This document shows, piece after piece, positions 53,082 through 63,155 of a DNA stretch of 64,000 nt (position 1 is its first letter; each line of letters starts with the position of its first letter). This DNA is from Prodigiosinella confusarubida. Lineage in GTDB: Bacteria; Pseudomonadota; Gammaproteobacteria; Enterobacterales; Enterobacteriaceae. The translations under genes were made by a program, and so were the position numbers. The notes under the pieces were generated by a model. The model ran no database searches. It was not told where the DNA came from and was given only the letters and a program-made list of their open reading frames with translations. The stretch covers positions 4,774,001-4,838,000 of the forward strand of contig NZ_CP025085.1 of the NCBI RefSeq assembly GCF_002847015.1. The letters are read 5' to 3'.

Positions 53082-53103
53082 AAGGGGCCGCAAGAGGCCC
53101 CTT
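53082..53103 (-). terminator. rpsO terminator upstream of pnp
   Basis: AAGGGGCC (53082-53089) and GGCCCCTT (53096-53103) form an 8-bp stem with a 6-base loop; the minus-strand tail is TCTTCTAG. It is equivalent to the rpsO t1 attenuator that lets some transcription pass into pnp in E. coli. Confidence 0.85.
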
Positions 53104-53122
53104 CCCACTGAAACTCGCCAGA

Positions 53123-53443
<321 letters not shown>

Positions 53444-53504
53444 TCAGCCACCCAAGATTTAAGCCGGGTTATTCTACTCGTAGCGCCTTACGATAGCAAG
53501 ATGC

Positions 53505-54455
53505 TCACTGGATAGCCGGCTCTGCGTGTTCGACCACCAAACGCCGTGGTGCCACACGGCCTTCAACGTCCATCTCACCCATACCGATAAATTTATGCTC
53601 TTCACCTTCAGTAATGCGCACCATACCCGACAGTGGCGCCCCGGCAGTTCTAACAGCCTGGCCCAGCTTCAAATATCCTGCCATCACTAGAGAAAGATTC
53701 ACTTCAGGAAACGCTTGTACCGGACTATCCATAGGCAGTAACTGTGCATCCAGTGCCGACATTAGTGAAGATGCATCCACCTGATCCAGCAATCCGTTAA
53801 GCTGCTCCAGCGTTATCATTCGCTCGATAGGGTAATTTGCTACCTGTAAACGACGCAGGTAAATGACATGTGCACCACAACCAAGCTTTTCACCTAAATC
53901 GTCAATAATGGTACGAATATAAGTGCCTTTGGAGCAATGAATTTCCAGCTCCAGCTCATCCCCTTCCCAGCGGATAAACAACAACTCATAGACAGTGATT
54001 TCCCGTGCTTCACGCGGAACCACCAGCCCTTGACGGGCATACTCATATAACGGTCGACCCTGATACTTGAGTGCGGAATACATGGATGGAATCTGCTGGA
54101 TAGTGCCGCGAAATCCATCTAGCGCATGTGCCAGCTCATCACCAGTGAACGTAACCGGGCGTTCTTCGATCACATTACCGTCAGCATCAGAAGTATCAGT
54201 GCGCTGCCCCAACCGGGCAATAACACGATAACGTTTATCTGAATCCAACAGATACTGGGAAAACTTGGTCGCTTCTCCCAGACAAATCGGCAGCATTCCT
54301 GTTGCCAGCGGATCCAACGCCCCCGTATGGCCTGCTCTGTTGGCATTGAAGATACGCTTTACTTTTTGTAGTACATCGTTAGACGATATATTCTGTGGCT
54401 TATCTAGCAATAACACACCGTTTATATCTCGGCCGCGACGACGAGGACGCCCCAT
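53505..54455 (-). CDS. truB: tRNA pseudouridine-55 synthase
   Basis: A 316-residue enzyme (E. coli 314) making pseudouridine 55 in the T-loop of tRNAs. The catalytic Asp lies in [20 protein letters not shown] near residue 48. [27 protein letters not shown] and [15 protein letters not shown] are conserved. Its ATG shares one base with the rbfA stop (TAATG), so the two are translationally coupled. Confidence 0.97.
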   Translation of the reverse strand: MGRPRRRGRDINGVLLLDKPQNISSNDVLQKVKRIFNANRAGHTGALDPLATGMLPICLGEATKFSQYLLDSDKRYRVIARLGQRTDTSDADGNVIEERPVTFTGDELAHALDGFRGTIQQIPSMYSALKYQGRPLYEYARQGLVVPREAREITVYELLFIRWEGDELELEIHCSKGTYIRTIIDDLGEKLGCGAHVIYLRRLQVANYPIERMITLEQLNGLLDQVDASSLMSALDAQLLPMDSPVQAFPEVNLSLVMAGYLKLGQAVRTAGAPLSGMVRITEGEEHKFIGMGEMDVEGRVAPRRLVVEHAEPAIQ

Positions 54456-54853
54456 TAATCCTCCTGATCATCGTCGGAAGAAGAGCGACGCTCAATATCC
54501 TTTCTAACAACATTGGTCACCAGATTGGACATACGCATCCCTTCCACCAGGGAATTGTCATAAGCAAAAGTCAATTCCGGAACCACACGTAAACGCATAG
54601 CCTTACCCAACAACATCCGGATAAAACCAGAAGCATCCTGTAATGCCTTCAGGCCTGTTTTAACCTGTTCCGGCTCATTATCATTTAAAAAAGTCACAAA
54701 AATCTTGGCATAGGCCAAATCACGCGAGACCTCGACACCAGAAACTGTGGCCATGCCCACACGCGGATCTTTTACTTCACGCTGAATGATAATGGCGATT
54801 TCTTTTTGCATTTCCTGCGCCACACGCTGCGTGCGACTGAATTCTTTTGCCAT
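54455..54853 (-). CDS. rbfA: Ribosome-binding factor A
   Basis: A 132-residue KH-fold protein (E. coli 133) needed for 16S rRNA 5'-end maturation and cold adaptation. The start is [39 protein letters not shown] is the core. The C-terminal tail [14 protein letters not shown] is acidic, as is common. Lies 74 bases after infB. Confidence 0.97.
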   Translation of the reverse strand: MAKEFSRTQRVAQEMQKEIAIIIQREVKDPRVGMATVSGVEVSRDLAYAKIFVTFLNDNEPEQVKTGLKALQDASGFIRMLLGKAMRLRVVPELTFAYDNSLVEGMRMSNLVTNVVRKDIERRSSSDDDQED

Positions 54854-54927
54854 GATGAATCCTCAGGGAAAAATCAGGGGGCACTAAGCCCCCTGAACGG
54901 AAAAATGAAATTACGTTATCGGAAAAA

Positions 54928-57630
54928 TTAAGCGATAGTGCGTTTAATTTCAATAGTTTCAAACACTTCGATCATGTCGCCTGGGCGAACGTCGTTATAG
55001 TTCTTAACACCGATACCACATTCCATACCGTTACGGACTTCGTTAACGTCATCTTTGAAGCGGCGCAGAGACTCCAGCTCACCTTCATAGATCACCACAT
55101 TGTCACGCAGGACGCGGATCTTGTTGTGACGCTTAACAACACCCTCGGTCACCATACAGCCAGCAACCGCACCAAACTTCGGTGACTTGAAGACATCACG
55201 CACTTCGGCCATACCGATGATTTCTTGCTTGTACTCTGGCGCCAGCATACCGCTCATCGCCTGTTTCACTTCGTCGATCAAATCATAAATGACGGAGTAA
55301 TAACGCAAATCCACGCTTTCTGACTCAACGACACGACGCGCAGAAGCATCAGCACGAACGTTAAAACCAAGAATAATCGCGTTCGACGCAGCAGCCAGTG
55401 TTGCGTCGGTTTCTGTGATACCGCCCACACCAGAGCCCACGATTTTGACTTTTACTTCATCAGTAGACAGTTTCAGCAAAGAATCAGAAATCGCTTCACA
55501 AGACCCTTGAACATCAGATTTCAGAACAATATTTAGCTCAGAAACCTCACCTTCGGTCATGTTAGCGAACATATTTTCCAATTTGGATTTCTGCTGACGA
55601 GCCAGTTTAACGTCACGGAATTTACCCTGACGATAGAGAGCCACTTCACGTGCTTTCTTCTCATCGCGCACGACCGTCGCTTCATCACCGGCCGCAGGTA
55701 CACCTGACAGGCCGAGAATTTCAACTGGAATAGACGGACCAGCTTCTGTAATTTCATGCCCCAGTTCGTCACGCATTGCACGTACTCGGCCATATTCAAA
55801 GCCACACAGAACAATATCACCTTTATTCAGTGTACCTTCACGTACCAGAACAGTTGCAACCGGACCACGACCTTTATCCAGGAAGGACTCAATCACGACA
55901 CCACTGGCCATACCGCTACGGATCGCCTTCAGTTCCAGAACTTCGGACTGTAACAGGATTGCATCCAACAACTCATCAATACCCGTACCGGCTTTTGCCG
56001 ACACATGTACAAACTGAGACTCACCGCCCCACTCTTCCGGCATAACGCCGTACTGGGACAATTCATTTTTCACACGGTCTGGATCAGCTTCTGGTTTATC
56101 AATTTTGTTAACAGCAACAACGACCGGGACTTTAGCTGCTTTGGCATGCTGGATTGCTTCAATAGTCTGAGGCATAACGCCATCGTCAGCTGCAACCACG
56201 AGAACCACGATATCTGTTGCCTGAGCACCACGTGCACGCATAGCGGTAAACGCGGCATGCCCCGGAGTATCCAGGAAAGTAATCATCCCGTTTCCGGTTT
56301 CTACGTGATAAGCACCTATATGCTGAGTAATCCCACCCGCTTCGCCAGCTGCGACTTTAGTAGAGCGAATATAATCCAGCAGTGAAGTTTTACCGTGGTC
56401 AACATGTCCCATGATAGTCACTACCGGTGCACGAGATTCGGGTGCAACGCCAGTATCACGGTCACTCATTACCGCTTCTTCCAACTCGTTTTCACGGCGA
56501 AGAATCACTTTGTGACCCATTTCTTCCGCAACCAGTTGTGCTGTTTCCTGATCGATAACCTGGTTAATAGTCGCCATAGCGCCAAGTTTCATCATGGTTT
56601 TGATGACCTGAGAGCCTTTCACCGCCATTTTATTGGCCAATTCGGCAACCGTAACGGTTTCACCGATGACCACATCACGGTTGACAGCCTGCGCTGGTTT
56701 ATTGAACCCCTGCTGCAGTGTGCTTGGCTTACGTTTGCCCTTACCACCACGGACGGCACGTGCCTCTTCACGATCAGCCTTGGACTCAGACAGACGATTA
56801 CCTTTTTTCTGTTTGGTCACCTTACGGCTACGGCTACGACGTTCACCTTCAACCTTGCGGTCATTCTCATCTTCAGCTTCACGCGCATGATGAGATGTTG
56901 TTACGTGGTAGTCAGCATCCTCGGTAACAACTGGTGTGCTTTGTGCTTCCCAAAGTCCGGCGTTCTCTGTCGCCATGCGACGGGCTTCTTCAGCAATACG
57001 CTGGGCTTCTTCTTCAACTTTCATCTGTGCCGCTTCTTCTGCTTTGCGCTTGAGTTCAGCCGCTTCAGCTTCACGTCGAGCTTTCTCAGACTGGGCTGGT
57101 TTGGTCGTACTGTCATTCTGTTGATTGATCACTTTTTCTTTTTCCGCTACATCACGCTTAGCTTTTTCGGCGGCTTCACGTTTGGCTTGCTCTTCAGCAG
57201 CGCGTTTTGCCTTCTCAGCGGCTTCACGTTTAGCTTTTTCTTCAGCTTCACGTTTAGCTTGCTCTTCAGCAATGCGTTGTGCCTGTTCTTCCGCTTCACG
57301 CCGTGCCAGCTCTTCCTCTTCAGCCTGTTGGGCATCCAGTGGATCGCGTTTTACATAAGTGCGTTTCTTGCGGACTTCAATCTGCACCGATTTACTCTTA
57401 CCGCCGGTGCTCGGAATATTTAATGTGCTACGTGTTTTACGTTGTAATGTCAATTTGCTTGATGCACTACCGCGTTCACGGTTCAGGTACGTCAGCAGTG
57501 CTTCTTTCTCGTGCTGCGCCACAGAGTCTGAAGCAGACTTGGTAATTCCCGCATCAGCAAATTGCTGTATCAGGCGGTCAACCGAAGTCTGAATCTCTGC
57601 GGCCAGCGATTTTATGGTTACATCTGTCAT
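54928..57630 (-). CDS. infB: Translation initiation factor IF-2
   Basis: A 900-residue GTPase (E. coli 890) that brings initiator tRNA to the 30S subunit. The N-terminal IF2N domain ([21 protein letters not shown]) is followed by a long charged region (about residues 95-330) with repeated [18 protein letters not shown]-like coiled-coil segments. The G domain has G1 [13 protein letters not shown] near residue 410, G3 DTPGH, and G4 VAVNKIDK. Domains II-IV follow. Repeats in the charged region are present at the DNA level too. Internal starts for shorter IF2 forms are known in enterobacteria and likely here. Confidence 0.98.
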   Translation of the reverse strand: MTDVTIKSLAAEIQTSVDRLIQQFADAGITKSASDSVAQHEKEALLTYLNRERGSASSKLTLQRKTRSTLNIPSTGGKSKSVQIEVRKKRTYVKRDPLDAQQAEEEELARREAEEQAQRIAEEQAKREAEEKAKREAAEKAKRAAEEQAKREAAEKAKRDVAEKEKVINQQNDSTTKPAQSEKARREAEAAELKRKAEEAAQMKVEEEAQRIAEEARRMATENAGLWEAQSTPVVTEDADYHVTTSHHAREAEDENDRKVEGERRSRSRKVTKQKKGNRLSESKADREEARAVRGGKGKRKPSTLQQGFNKPAQAVNRDVVIGETVTVAELANKMAVKGSQVIKTMMKLGAMATINQVIDQETAQLVAEEMGHKVILRRENELEEAVMSDRDTGVAPESRAPVVTIMGHVDHGKTSLLDYIRSTKVAAGEAGGITQHIGAYHVETGNGMITFLDTPGHAAFTAMRARGAQATDIVVLVVAADDGVMPQTIEAIQHAKAAKVPVVVAVNKIDKPEADPDRVKNELSQYGVMPEEWGGESQFVHVSAKAGTGIDELLDAILLQSEVLELKAIRSGMASGVVIESFLDKGRGPVATVLVREGTLNKGDIVLCGFEYGRVRAMRDELGHEITEAGPSIPVEILGLSGVPAAGDEATVVRDEKKAREVALYRQGKFRDVKLARQQKSKLENMFANMTEGEVSELNIVLKSDVQGSCEAISDSLLKLSTDEVKVKIVGSGVGGITETDATLAAASNAIILGFNVRADASARRVVESESVDLRYYSVIYDLIDEVKQAMSGMLAPEYKQEIIGMAEVRDVFKSPKFGAVAGCMVTEGVVKRHNKIRVLRDNVVIYEGELESLRRFKDDVNEVRNGMECGIGVKNYNDVRPGDMIEVFETIEIKRTIA

Positions 57631-57655
57631 GCTGTTCCTTTCCTGCTACAGTTTG

Positions 57656-59146
57656 TTATTCGTTGTCGTCACCAAACCAACAGATATTACGTGCAGCCAT
57701 AATTAGCTCACCGGCTCTTTTTTCATCAAGCCCTTCAACATCTGCCAGGTCGTCGACGCCCTGCTCAGCAAGATCTTCCAACGTACATACACCACATGCA
57801 GCCAGTTTGAATGCCATTTCACGGGACAAACCAGGCAAACTGAGCAAATCATCGGCCGGCTGAACATCACCACGGCTTTCTTCACGCGCCAGCGCCAACG
57901 TGGTCAATGCGGCTTTTGCACGCTCACGCAGAGATTCAACGATTTCTTCATCCAGATCGTCAATTTCTTGCAACTCTTTGATCGGTACATAAGCCAGCTC
58001 CTCCAGCGAAGAGAAACCCTCTTCCACTAAAAGTGTGGCGAAATTTTCATCAATATCCAGATATTTAGTGAAGATATCGATTGCTGCATGAGCTTCAGCC
58101 TGATGTTTCTCCTGAAGATCTTCTATGGTCATCACGTTCAATTCCCAGCCACTGAGCTGAGAAGCCAAACGCACGTTTTGTCCGTTACGGCCGATAGCCT
58201 GAGCCAGGTTGCCAGCTTCAACAGCGATATCCATGGTATGGTTGTCTTCATCTACCACGATAGATGCCACATCTGCCGGAGCCATTGCATTAATAACAAA
58301 CTGTGCCGGATTATCATCCCATAGCACAATATCAACACGCTCACCACCCAGTTCACTAGAGACTGCCTGTACGCGCGCACCACGCATACCTACGCAGGCG
58401 CCTACCGGATCGATACGCTTATCATTGGTTTTAACTGCGATTTTCGCACGAGATCCTGGATCACGTGCCGCAGCTTTGATTTCAATGAGTTCCTCACCAA
58501 TTTCCGGTACTTCAATGCGGAAAAGCTCAATCAGCATTTCCGGGCGAGAACGGCTAACAAACAACTGCGCTCCACGGGCTTCTGGACGAACGGAATAAAG
58601 CACGCCTCGCACACGGTCACCTGGACGAAAATTCTCACGGGGAAGCATATCTTCACGGCCAATAACCGCTTCGGCGTTATTCCCCAGATCCAGGGAAATA
58701 TTATCACGACTCACTTTCTTGATTACACCGGTTACGATTTCACCTTCCTGTTCACGGAACTGTTCGACAACCATCGCCCGTTCAGCCTCACGAACCTTCT
58801 GAACAATAACCTGCTTGGCTGTTTGAGTAGTGATCCGATCGAAGGTGACAGATTCAATCTGGTCCTCAATATAACCACCCAGCCCGACGGTAGGATCATC
58901 AAACTGTGCCGCTTCCAGGGTGATCTCACGTGTTGGTAAAGTGACTTCATTCACTACCAGCCAGCGACGAAATGTATCAAAGTCCCCTGTTTTACGGTCA
59001 ATACAGACACGGACTTCAATTTCCTGTTCATACTTTTTCTTAGTTGCTGTTGCTAATGCTGTTTCCAGCGCTTCAAAAATTTTCTCGCGCGGAACGGCTT
59101 TTTCGTTTGAAACCGCTTCAACAACAGCCAGAATCTCTTTATTCAT
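57656..59146 (-). CDS. nusA: Transcription termination/antitermination factor NusA
   Basis: A 496-residue RNA polymerase-binding factor (E. coli 495). Domain order: N-terminal polymerase-binding domain, S1 ([21 protein letters not shown]), KH1/KH2 ([30 protein letters not shown] and [18 protein letters not shown]), then two acidic repeats ending [12 protein letters not shown]. The start at 59146 ([12 protein letters not shown]) matches E. coli. It lies 21 bases after rimP. Confidence 0.98.
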   Translation of the reverse strand: MNKEILAVVEAVSNEKAVPREKIFEALETALATATKKKYEQEIEVRVCIDRKTGDFDTFRRWLVVNEVTLPTREITLEAAQFDDPTVGLGGYIEDQIESVTFDRITTQTAKQVIVQKVREAERAMVVEQFREQEGEIVTGVIKKVSRDNISLDLGNNAEAVIGREDMLPRENFRPGDRVRGVLYSVRPEARGAQLFVSRSRPEMLIELFRIEVPEIGEELIEIKAAARDPGSRAKIAVKTNDKRIDPVGACVGMRGARVQAVSSELGGERVDIVLWDDNPAQFVINAMAPADVASIVVDEDNHTMDIAVEAGNLAQAIGRNGQNVRLASQLSGWELNVMTIEDLQEKHQAEAHAAIDIFTKYLDIDENFATLLVEEGFSSLEELAYVPIKELQEIDDLDEEIVESLRERAKAALTTLALAREESRGDVQPADDLLSLPGLSREMAFKLAACGVCTLEDLAEQGVDDLADVEGLDEKRAGELIMAARNICWFGDDNE

Positions 59147-59167
59147 CCTAGTTGCCTCATCCAAACT

Positions 59168-59620
59168 TTAAAAGTGGGGTACCAGATTCGCTTTCTGGAT
59201 GTTGCTCAGTGCGAACACTTCGTCTTTGCCTTCCACTGTTACAGAGATCATCTCACCTTCTACGGATTTAATTACTCCCTGCCACTTACGGCGATTCTGG
59301 ACTGCCATACGCAGCACGACTATCACTTCTTCACCAATAAAATGTACATAATGATCAGCAGTGAATAAAGGGCGATCCAGCCCTGGAGACGACACTTCCA
59401 GGTTATAGGCGACGGATATGGGGTCTTCAACATCCAACACTGCACTGACCTGATGGCTAACATCAGCACAATCATCAACAGTGATCCCATCGTCACTATC
59501 AATATAGATACGCAGCGTCGATTGGCGACCCCGAATGAATTCAATACCCACCAGTTCATAACCTAATGCTTCAACAGGTGCTGAAATCATCTCTGTTAAT
59601 TTTTGCTCTAATGTGGACAA
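59168..59620 (-). CDS. rimP: Ribosome maturation factor RimP
   Basis: A 150-residue 30S assembly factor, the E. coli length. [43 protein letters not shown] and [14 protein letters not shown] are split conserved blocks of the family. The start is TTG 59620 (MSTLEQKL) after GGGGGTGGAC, as in E. coli; a TTG four codons earlier is possible. First protein gene after metY in the nusA operon. Confidence 0.94.
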   Translation of the reverse strand: MSTLEQKLTEMISAPVEALGYELVGIEFIRGRQSTLRIYIDSDDGITVDDCADVSHQVSAVLDVEDPISVAYNLEVSSPGLDRPLFTADHYVHFIGEEVIVVLRMAVQNRRKWQGVIKSVEGEMISVTVEGKDEVFALSNIQKANLVPHF

Positions 59621-59637
59621 GTCCACCCCCAAGACAT

Positions 59638-59658
59638 AAAAAAAGGGCTTAATAGCCC
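59638..59658 (-). terminator. Leader terminator just upstream of rimP
   Basis: On the minus strand GGGCT-ATTA-AGCCC is followed by seven T residues. It sits 17 bases before the rimP start, so it acts as an attenuator of the metY-rimP-nusA operon. Confidence 0.85.
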
Positions 59659-59680
59659 AGTAATTCTGCTGTCAAATAAC

Positions 59681-59702
59681 AAAAAACCCCGATATATCGA
59701 GG
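59681..59702 (-). terminator. First leader terminator between metY and rimP
   Basis: On the minus strand CCTCGATA pairs with TATCGGGG (one G.T pair), followed by six T residues. With the hairpin at 59638-59658 it makes a tandem terminator pair, as described for the E. coli metY-nusA leader, where NusA feeds back on readthrough. Confidence 0.85.
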
Positions 59703-59847
59703 CTTTTAGTAACTGGACCCTATATACCGCCTATACAGCGCGGTGTAGTTTTCCGTTAAGGATTTTTTCAAAACTTACTGTGGAAGTGATACAAAGACAC
59801 GCTAGAACAGTTTATTTGTGAAAAAAAACTTTATTGGGAAAATCAAG

Positions 59848-59924
<77 letters not shown>

Positions 59925-59940
59925 TCCGAAAACGTGGCAA

Positions 59941-59969
59941 ATAATACGCTGACAACCGCAAAAATGCAA
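59941..59969 (-). promoter_or_regulatory. metY promoter
   Basis: On the minus strand TTGCAT (59969-59964), a 17-base spacer and TATTAT (59946-59941) form a sigma-70 promoter ending 16 bases before the mature tRNA 5' end. Confidence 0.8.
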
Positions 59970-59984
59970 GTTATCTCTAGGATT

Positions 59985-60190
59985 GGTACAAGGACGAGAC
60001 TTGAAGATTTGGCCTATCGTATTGAAACACAAGGAGACCTGTCAAGACCTTATCGTAATGAATCCTCATCCATATACTTATCCCTGATTGTGTCCTTCGT
60101 TATCTACTATTAATAAAGTCAATAACAGCGGCGATAAATTACAACTCAGGGTTTCTGATGCGGTGGGCATAATACCCACAACCTCACTCA
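59985..60190. other. Boundary region between the nusA operon and the 3' island
   Basis: No gene or strong signal is seen. AT-rich sequence changes to the unrelated 60-64 kb block here; E. coli would have argG/leuU-side genes upstream of metY. I looked for a repeated tRNA end marking an integrase site and saw none in the window. Confidence 0.4.
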
Positions 60191-60334
60191 ATGTCTATGA
60201 AAGACAATAAGGAAAACAGGCAATCATCTCGCAGCCGACATTCACGGATAATGTTTGGGATAATATTGTTCATTGCCGCATTGATGGACAGTGACCGTCT
60301 GCATCTGCGGTGGAAACACGAGTGGGACCCATAG
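60191..60334 (+). CDS. Possible 47-residue single-membrane-span protein
   Basis: An ATG frame encodes a Lys/Arg/Ser-rich start (SMKDNKENRQSSRSRHSR), a hydrophobic stretch IMFGIILFIAALM and a short tail ending KHEWDP. The shape fits a small membrane protein with cytoplasmic N-terminus. No ribosome-binding site is seen, and the 3' part overlaps sequence that is open in other frames, so it may be chance or a remnant. I do not recognise it. Confidence 0.2.
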   Translation: MSMKDNKENRQSSRSRHSRIMFGIILFIAALMDSDRLHLRWKHEWDP

Positions 60335-60465
60335 AGAAGGCTACCCGCCTGACCCAACGTGCAATTTCGAGGTGTAGACCTTCACCGCACAATCTTTCAC
60401 CAGCCCACGATCCCACGCACCGATGCCCGATAAATAGACGCTGGTTCATGCAGCAATCCAATTAT
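60335..60465. other. Unidentified sequence downstream of azlD
   Basis: Open frames on both strands here are short and mutually incompatible. The segment could be the end of an old insertion element, but no terminal repeat is visible. Confidence 0.3.
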
Positions 60466-60777
60466 CTACAACGCATAAACCAATATGTAGAACACCGGTA
60501 AGCTCGTCAAAACCGAGGCAACCATCTGGCGGACAAAAAAAGCGATCACGACAGCGCAGATCGCTTCCCAAAGATAAGGGTTATCAGAAAATACCCTTAC
60601 TACGTTGTTTTTCATAAGAATGATTGGGCTACAAATGCCGGTTAACCGGCATGGGGCGGAATACTGCAGAGCATCATGAAATATCTGCGGCATTCTCACG
60701 GGAACGTTTGGATCAAGAAAAACATACCGATTGACGAAGACAATTACGGCCAGGGTTAACAATAGAGCCCAGCTCAT
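60466..60777 (-). CDS. AzlD-like small subunit of a branched-chain amino-acid exporter
   Basis: A 103-residue protein with four hydrophobic segments (MSWALLLTLAVIVFVNRYVF, central LTGICSPIILM, AICAVVIAFFVRQMVASVL and LPVFYILVYAL), the pattern of AzlD/YgaH, the small partner of AzlC/YgaZ in amino-acid export. Its ATG overlaps the azlC-like stop by 4 bases. Whether it still works is doubtful because the partner gene is truncated. Confidence 0.7.
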   Translation of the reverse strand: MSWALLLTLAVIVFVNRYVFLDPNVPVRMPQIFHDALQYSAPCRLTGICSPIILMKNNVVRVFSDNPYLWEAICAVVIAFFVRQMVASVLTSLPVFYILVYAL

Positions 60778-61213
60778 TTCTGCTCCCTTGCGATGCGTGA
60801 TACAAAGACTGAGATCATCATGCCGAAGTAACCCATGCTCACAATTGCGCCTTCTACGTCAAAATATGTGAGCAGCATGGAAAGTAGCAGTGAGGAAACG
60901 ACACCGGAGAGAGCACTAAGATGCTTAATCATCGGCACAACAATGGTGATAAACATCGCAATAATTGAGAAATCGAGGTGATATCTATTCAGATTGGGAA
61001 GAATGGGTGTCGCCATCCCCATGAGGCTGAATGCAACCCATCCAACATAGAAGGTAATTACAGCACCCAGCAAATAGCTGACCGAGAGAACATGTATCCG
61101 ATCTTCCTTACTACTCAACGCAAATAACTCGTCGGTCAGCAGAAATCCTATCGGCAATCGATACTTTACATGCAGCGTTGAAACGAACCGCCGAAGTGTA
61201 AGGCCATAAATAA
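60774..61213 (-). pseudogene. N-terminally truncated AzlC-like exporter subunit
   Basis: About 146 codons read as the C-terminal two thirds of an AzlC/YgaZ protein: YGLTLRRFVSTLHVKYRLPI leads into GFLLTDELFAL, the family's 'LTDE-FAL' motif, followed by four hydrophobic segments. The usual first 80-90 residues with two or three membrane spans are absent; upstream of about 61213 the frame becomes unrelated Cys/Ser/His codons and no start signal is visible. A TTG at 61157 could start a 127-residue piece but would cut off conserved sequence. The break coincides with the start of an aminotransferase fragment on the other strand. Confidence 0.7.
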
Positions 61214-61224
61214 AGTGTTGCGAT

Positions 61225-61608
61225 GTGATACAAGAACACCGAAATCAAAAAACATTGGACAGAAACACCGCACTATTTGTAGACATGGTGAATGATAAGG
61301 CCAATCAGGTCGGTATTGATGTGCAGTTATTCCATCAATCTTCAATCTTTCACATATTGATTGGCGCACAAAAGGCAGGGGTTGAGATTGCGCCCTCTGA
61401 AGATGCAATCTGGATGGCGCAAAAAAACGCGGCCATATATAGCGAGCTGAAAGCGATTCTTGCCCGCCAAGGTATTGATATGCACAAGTCCCATGGTTGG
61501 CTTAGTGCCTGCCATACGCATGACGTACTTGAAGATGCGGCAGGCAGGTTCCATACAGCGTTCACCATGTTATTAAACCAAAACAGTTCTACAGGTTTAG
61601 CGGACTAA
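61225..61608 (+). pseudogene. C-terminal fragment of a class III (GSA-like) aminotransferase
   Basis: About 115 recognisable codons match the end of PLP class III aminotransferases of the glutamate-1-semialdehyde type: LDRNTALFVDMVNDKANQVG, then IDVQLFHQSSIFHILIG, and the hallmark SHGWLSACHTHDVLEDAAGR (compare FLSAAHTxEDIDRTL). The PLP-lysine domain and the first about 310 residues are missing. A GTG opens the frame at 61225 but has no ribosome-binding site. The stop is 12 bases before the aldehyde dehydrogenase ATG, so the intact gene was probably in one operon with it. Confidence 0.7.
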
Positions 61609-61620
61609 GCGGAGGGAGCC

Positions 61621-63106
61621 ATGATCGAGATCGTCAACTTCATCAACGGCAGGCATATTAGGGCAACGGGAGAAGGCAACCTGTTTTCGGTAAATCCGGC
61701 AACCGAAGAACGCATTGCCCACGTAAATATTTCATCACCAGTGGATGTTGATACCGCCGTGCAGGCAGCCAGAGCGGCATATACACAAGGGCCTTGGCCA
61801 CGCATGGCGGTAGAGGAAAGGGCTGCTTACCTACATATGATCGCAGACGTACTGGAAGACAATCTGGTGTTATTTGCACAGCATGAATGTGAAGATACCG
61901 GTTTTTTATCGAAAATGTGTCTGCATGGACATCTTCCGCGAGCCATAGAGCACTTTCACTTTTTTGCGGAAGAGGGGAAACGTTTTTTTGGCGATGCCAT
62001 CCCGGTTGGGGATGCCTACATCAACTTTACTCACCACGCACCTCTTGGCGTCGTTGCCATCATGACGCCGTGGAATGGTCCCCTTGCCGTTTCATCGATC
62101 AATCTGGCTGCAGCATTGATTGCGGGCAATACCGTGGTGTTGAAGCCTTCTGAACTGGCCCCGATCACGGTTTCTCTGTTGGGCCAAATCTTTGAGGAAG
62201 TCGGCCTACCAGAAGGCGTAGTCAATTTGGTACATGGCGCAGGGCAGCCAACTGGCCAGGCATTGATACAGCATCCCGGTATCGATCTGTTGTGTTTTAT
62301 CGGCGGTACTCAGGTAGGTAAAGAGGTTTTAAGGTATTCGGCGAATACGGTGCGACGCTCGTTACTTGAATTGGGCGGAAAATCCCCGACTGTGGTACTG
62401 GCTGACGCAGATATTGATGCTGCACTGGACGGTGCATTGGTGTCTGCTTTCAGTAGCAACGGGCAGGTATGCACGGCGGGTTCGCGCATCATTGTCGAGC
62501 AACCCATTGCCGAGGCGTTTAGCCGCAGATTTATTGAACGAACTCAGCATATTCGCGTTGGTGATCCGTTTGATGAAACCAGCGAGATAGGCCCGATGAT
62601 CAGTGCCGTGCATCGGGAAAGGATGCTGGAAGCCATTGCGCAAGCCCAGCAAGCAGGAGCAAGCCGGAGCAAGCCGGAGAACCGGTGGGCATATACCGGC
62701 AGAACACCAGCAGGGTTTTTACATTGAGCCTACCGTATTCACGGGGATTCATCCTCAGAGCGATTTGGCCACACAAGAAATATTCGGTCCCATTATCGGA
62801 ATTTTTACTGCGGACAATGAAGTTCACGCCCTTGCTTTGGCCAATGATACCCGATTTGGGTTAGCAGGATCGGTATGGAGTGCGGATCAATCCAAAGCAT
62901 TGTCTTTTGCCCGACAAATGCAGGCGGGAAATGTTGGAATAAATACGCCATACATTCGGGATATTCGTTGCCCATTTGGCGGTTTTAAAGAGAGTGGCAT
63001 TGGTGCCGTTGGGGGACGCTGGAGTCTGGACCAGTATACCCAAACGCAAACCCTGTGTTTGCCCCTCAACAAATATACTCTGCCTAAATATGGCGCACTG
63101 AAATAA
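61621..63106 (+). pseudogene. Aldehyde dehydrogenase gene broken by a 10-bp tandem duplication
   Basis: Two overlapping frames together encode a full aldehyde dehydrogenase of about 490 residues. Frame one (61621 to about 62660) has VVAIMTPWNGPLAVSSINLA, LLELGGKSPTVVLADADID with the catalytic Glu and FSSNGQVCTAGSRIIV with the catalytic Cys. Frame two (about 62670 to 63106) supplies GFYIEPTVFTGI, EIFGPIIGIF and CPFGGFKESGIGAVGG. The shift occurs at AGCAAGCCGG repeated exactly twice (62658-62667, 62668-62677). Removing one copy restores QAGASRRTGGH and one open frame. As it stands, translation ends early at 62727. GGAGG precedes the ATG. It is a betaine-aldehyde-dehydrogenase-like enzyme; the substrate is unknown. 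Confidence 0.85.
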
Positions 63107-63155
63107 CGCCACCTGCCGACCAAAATTTATATCAATCATTACTGTGAGCGTGAAC

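Noticed and set aside
56500-57400. Short repeats in infB that could suggest a tandem array or CRISPR-like locus
   Set aside because: They are codon-level repeats of the charged coiled-coil [10 protein letters not shown] region inside the coding frame.
56395-57423. 342-codon Phe-rich open frame antisense to infB
   Set aside because: It mirrors the repetitive Glu/Ala/Lys codons of the IF-2 N-terminal region; the Phe/Ser-rich product is an artefact.
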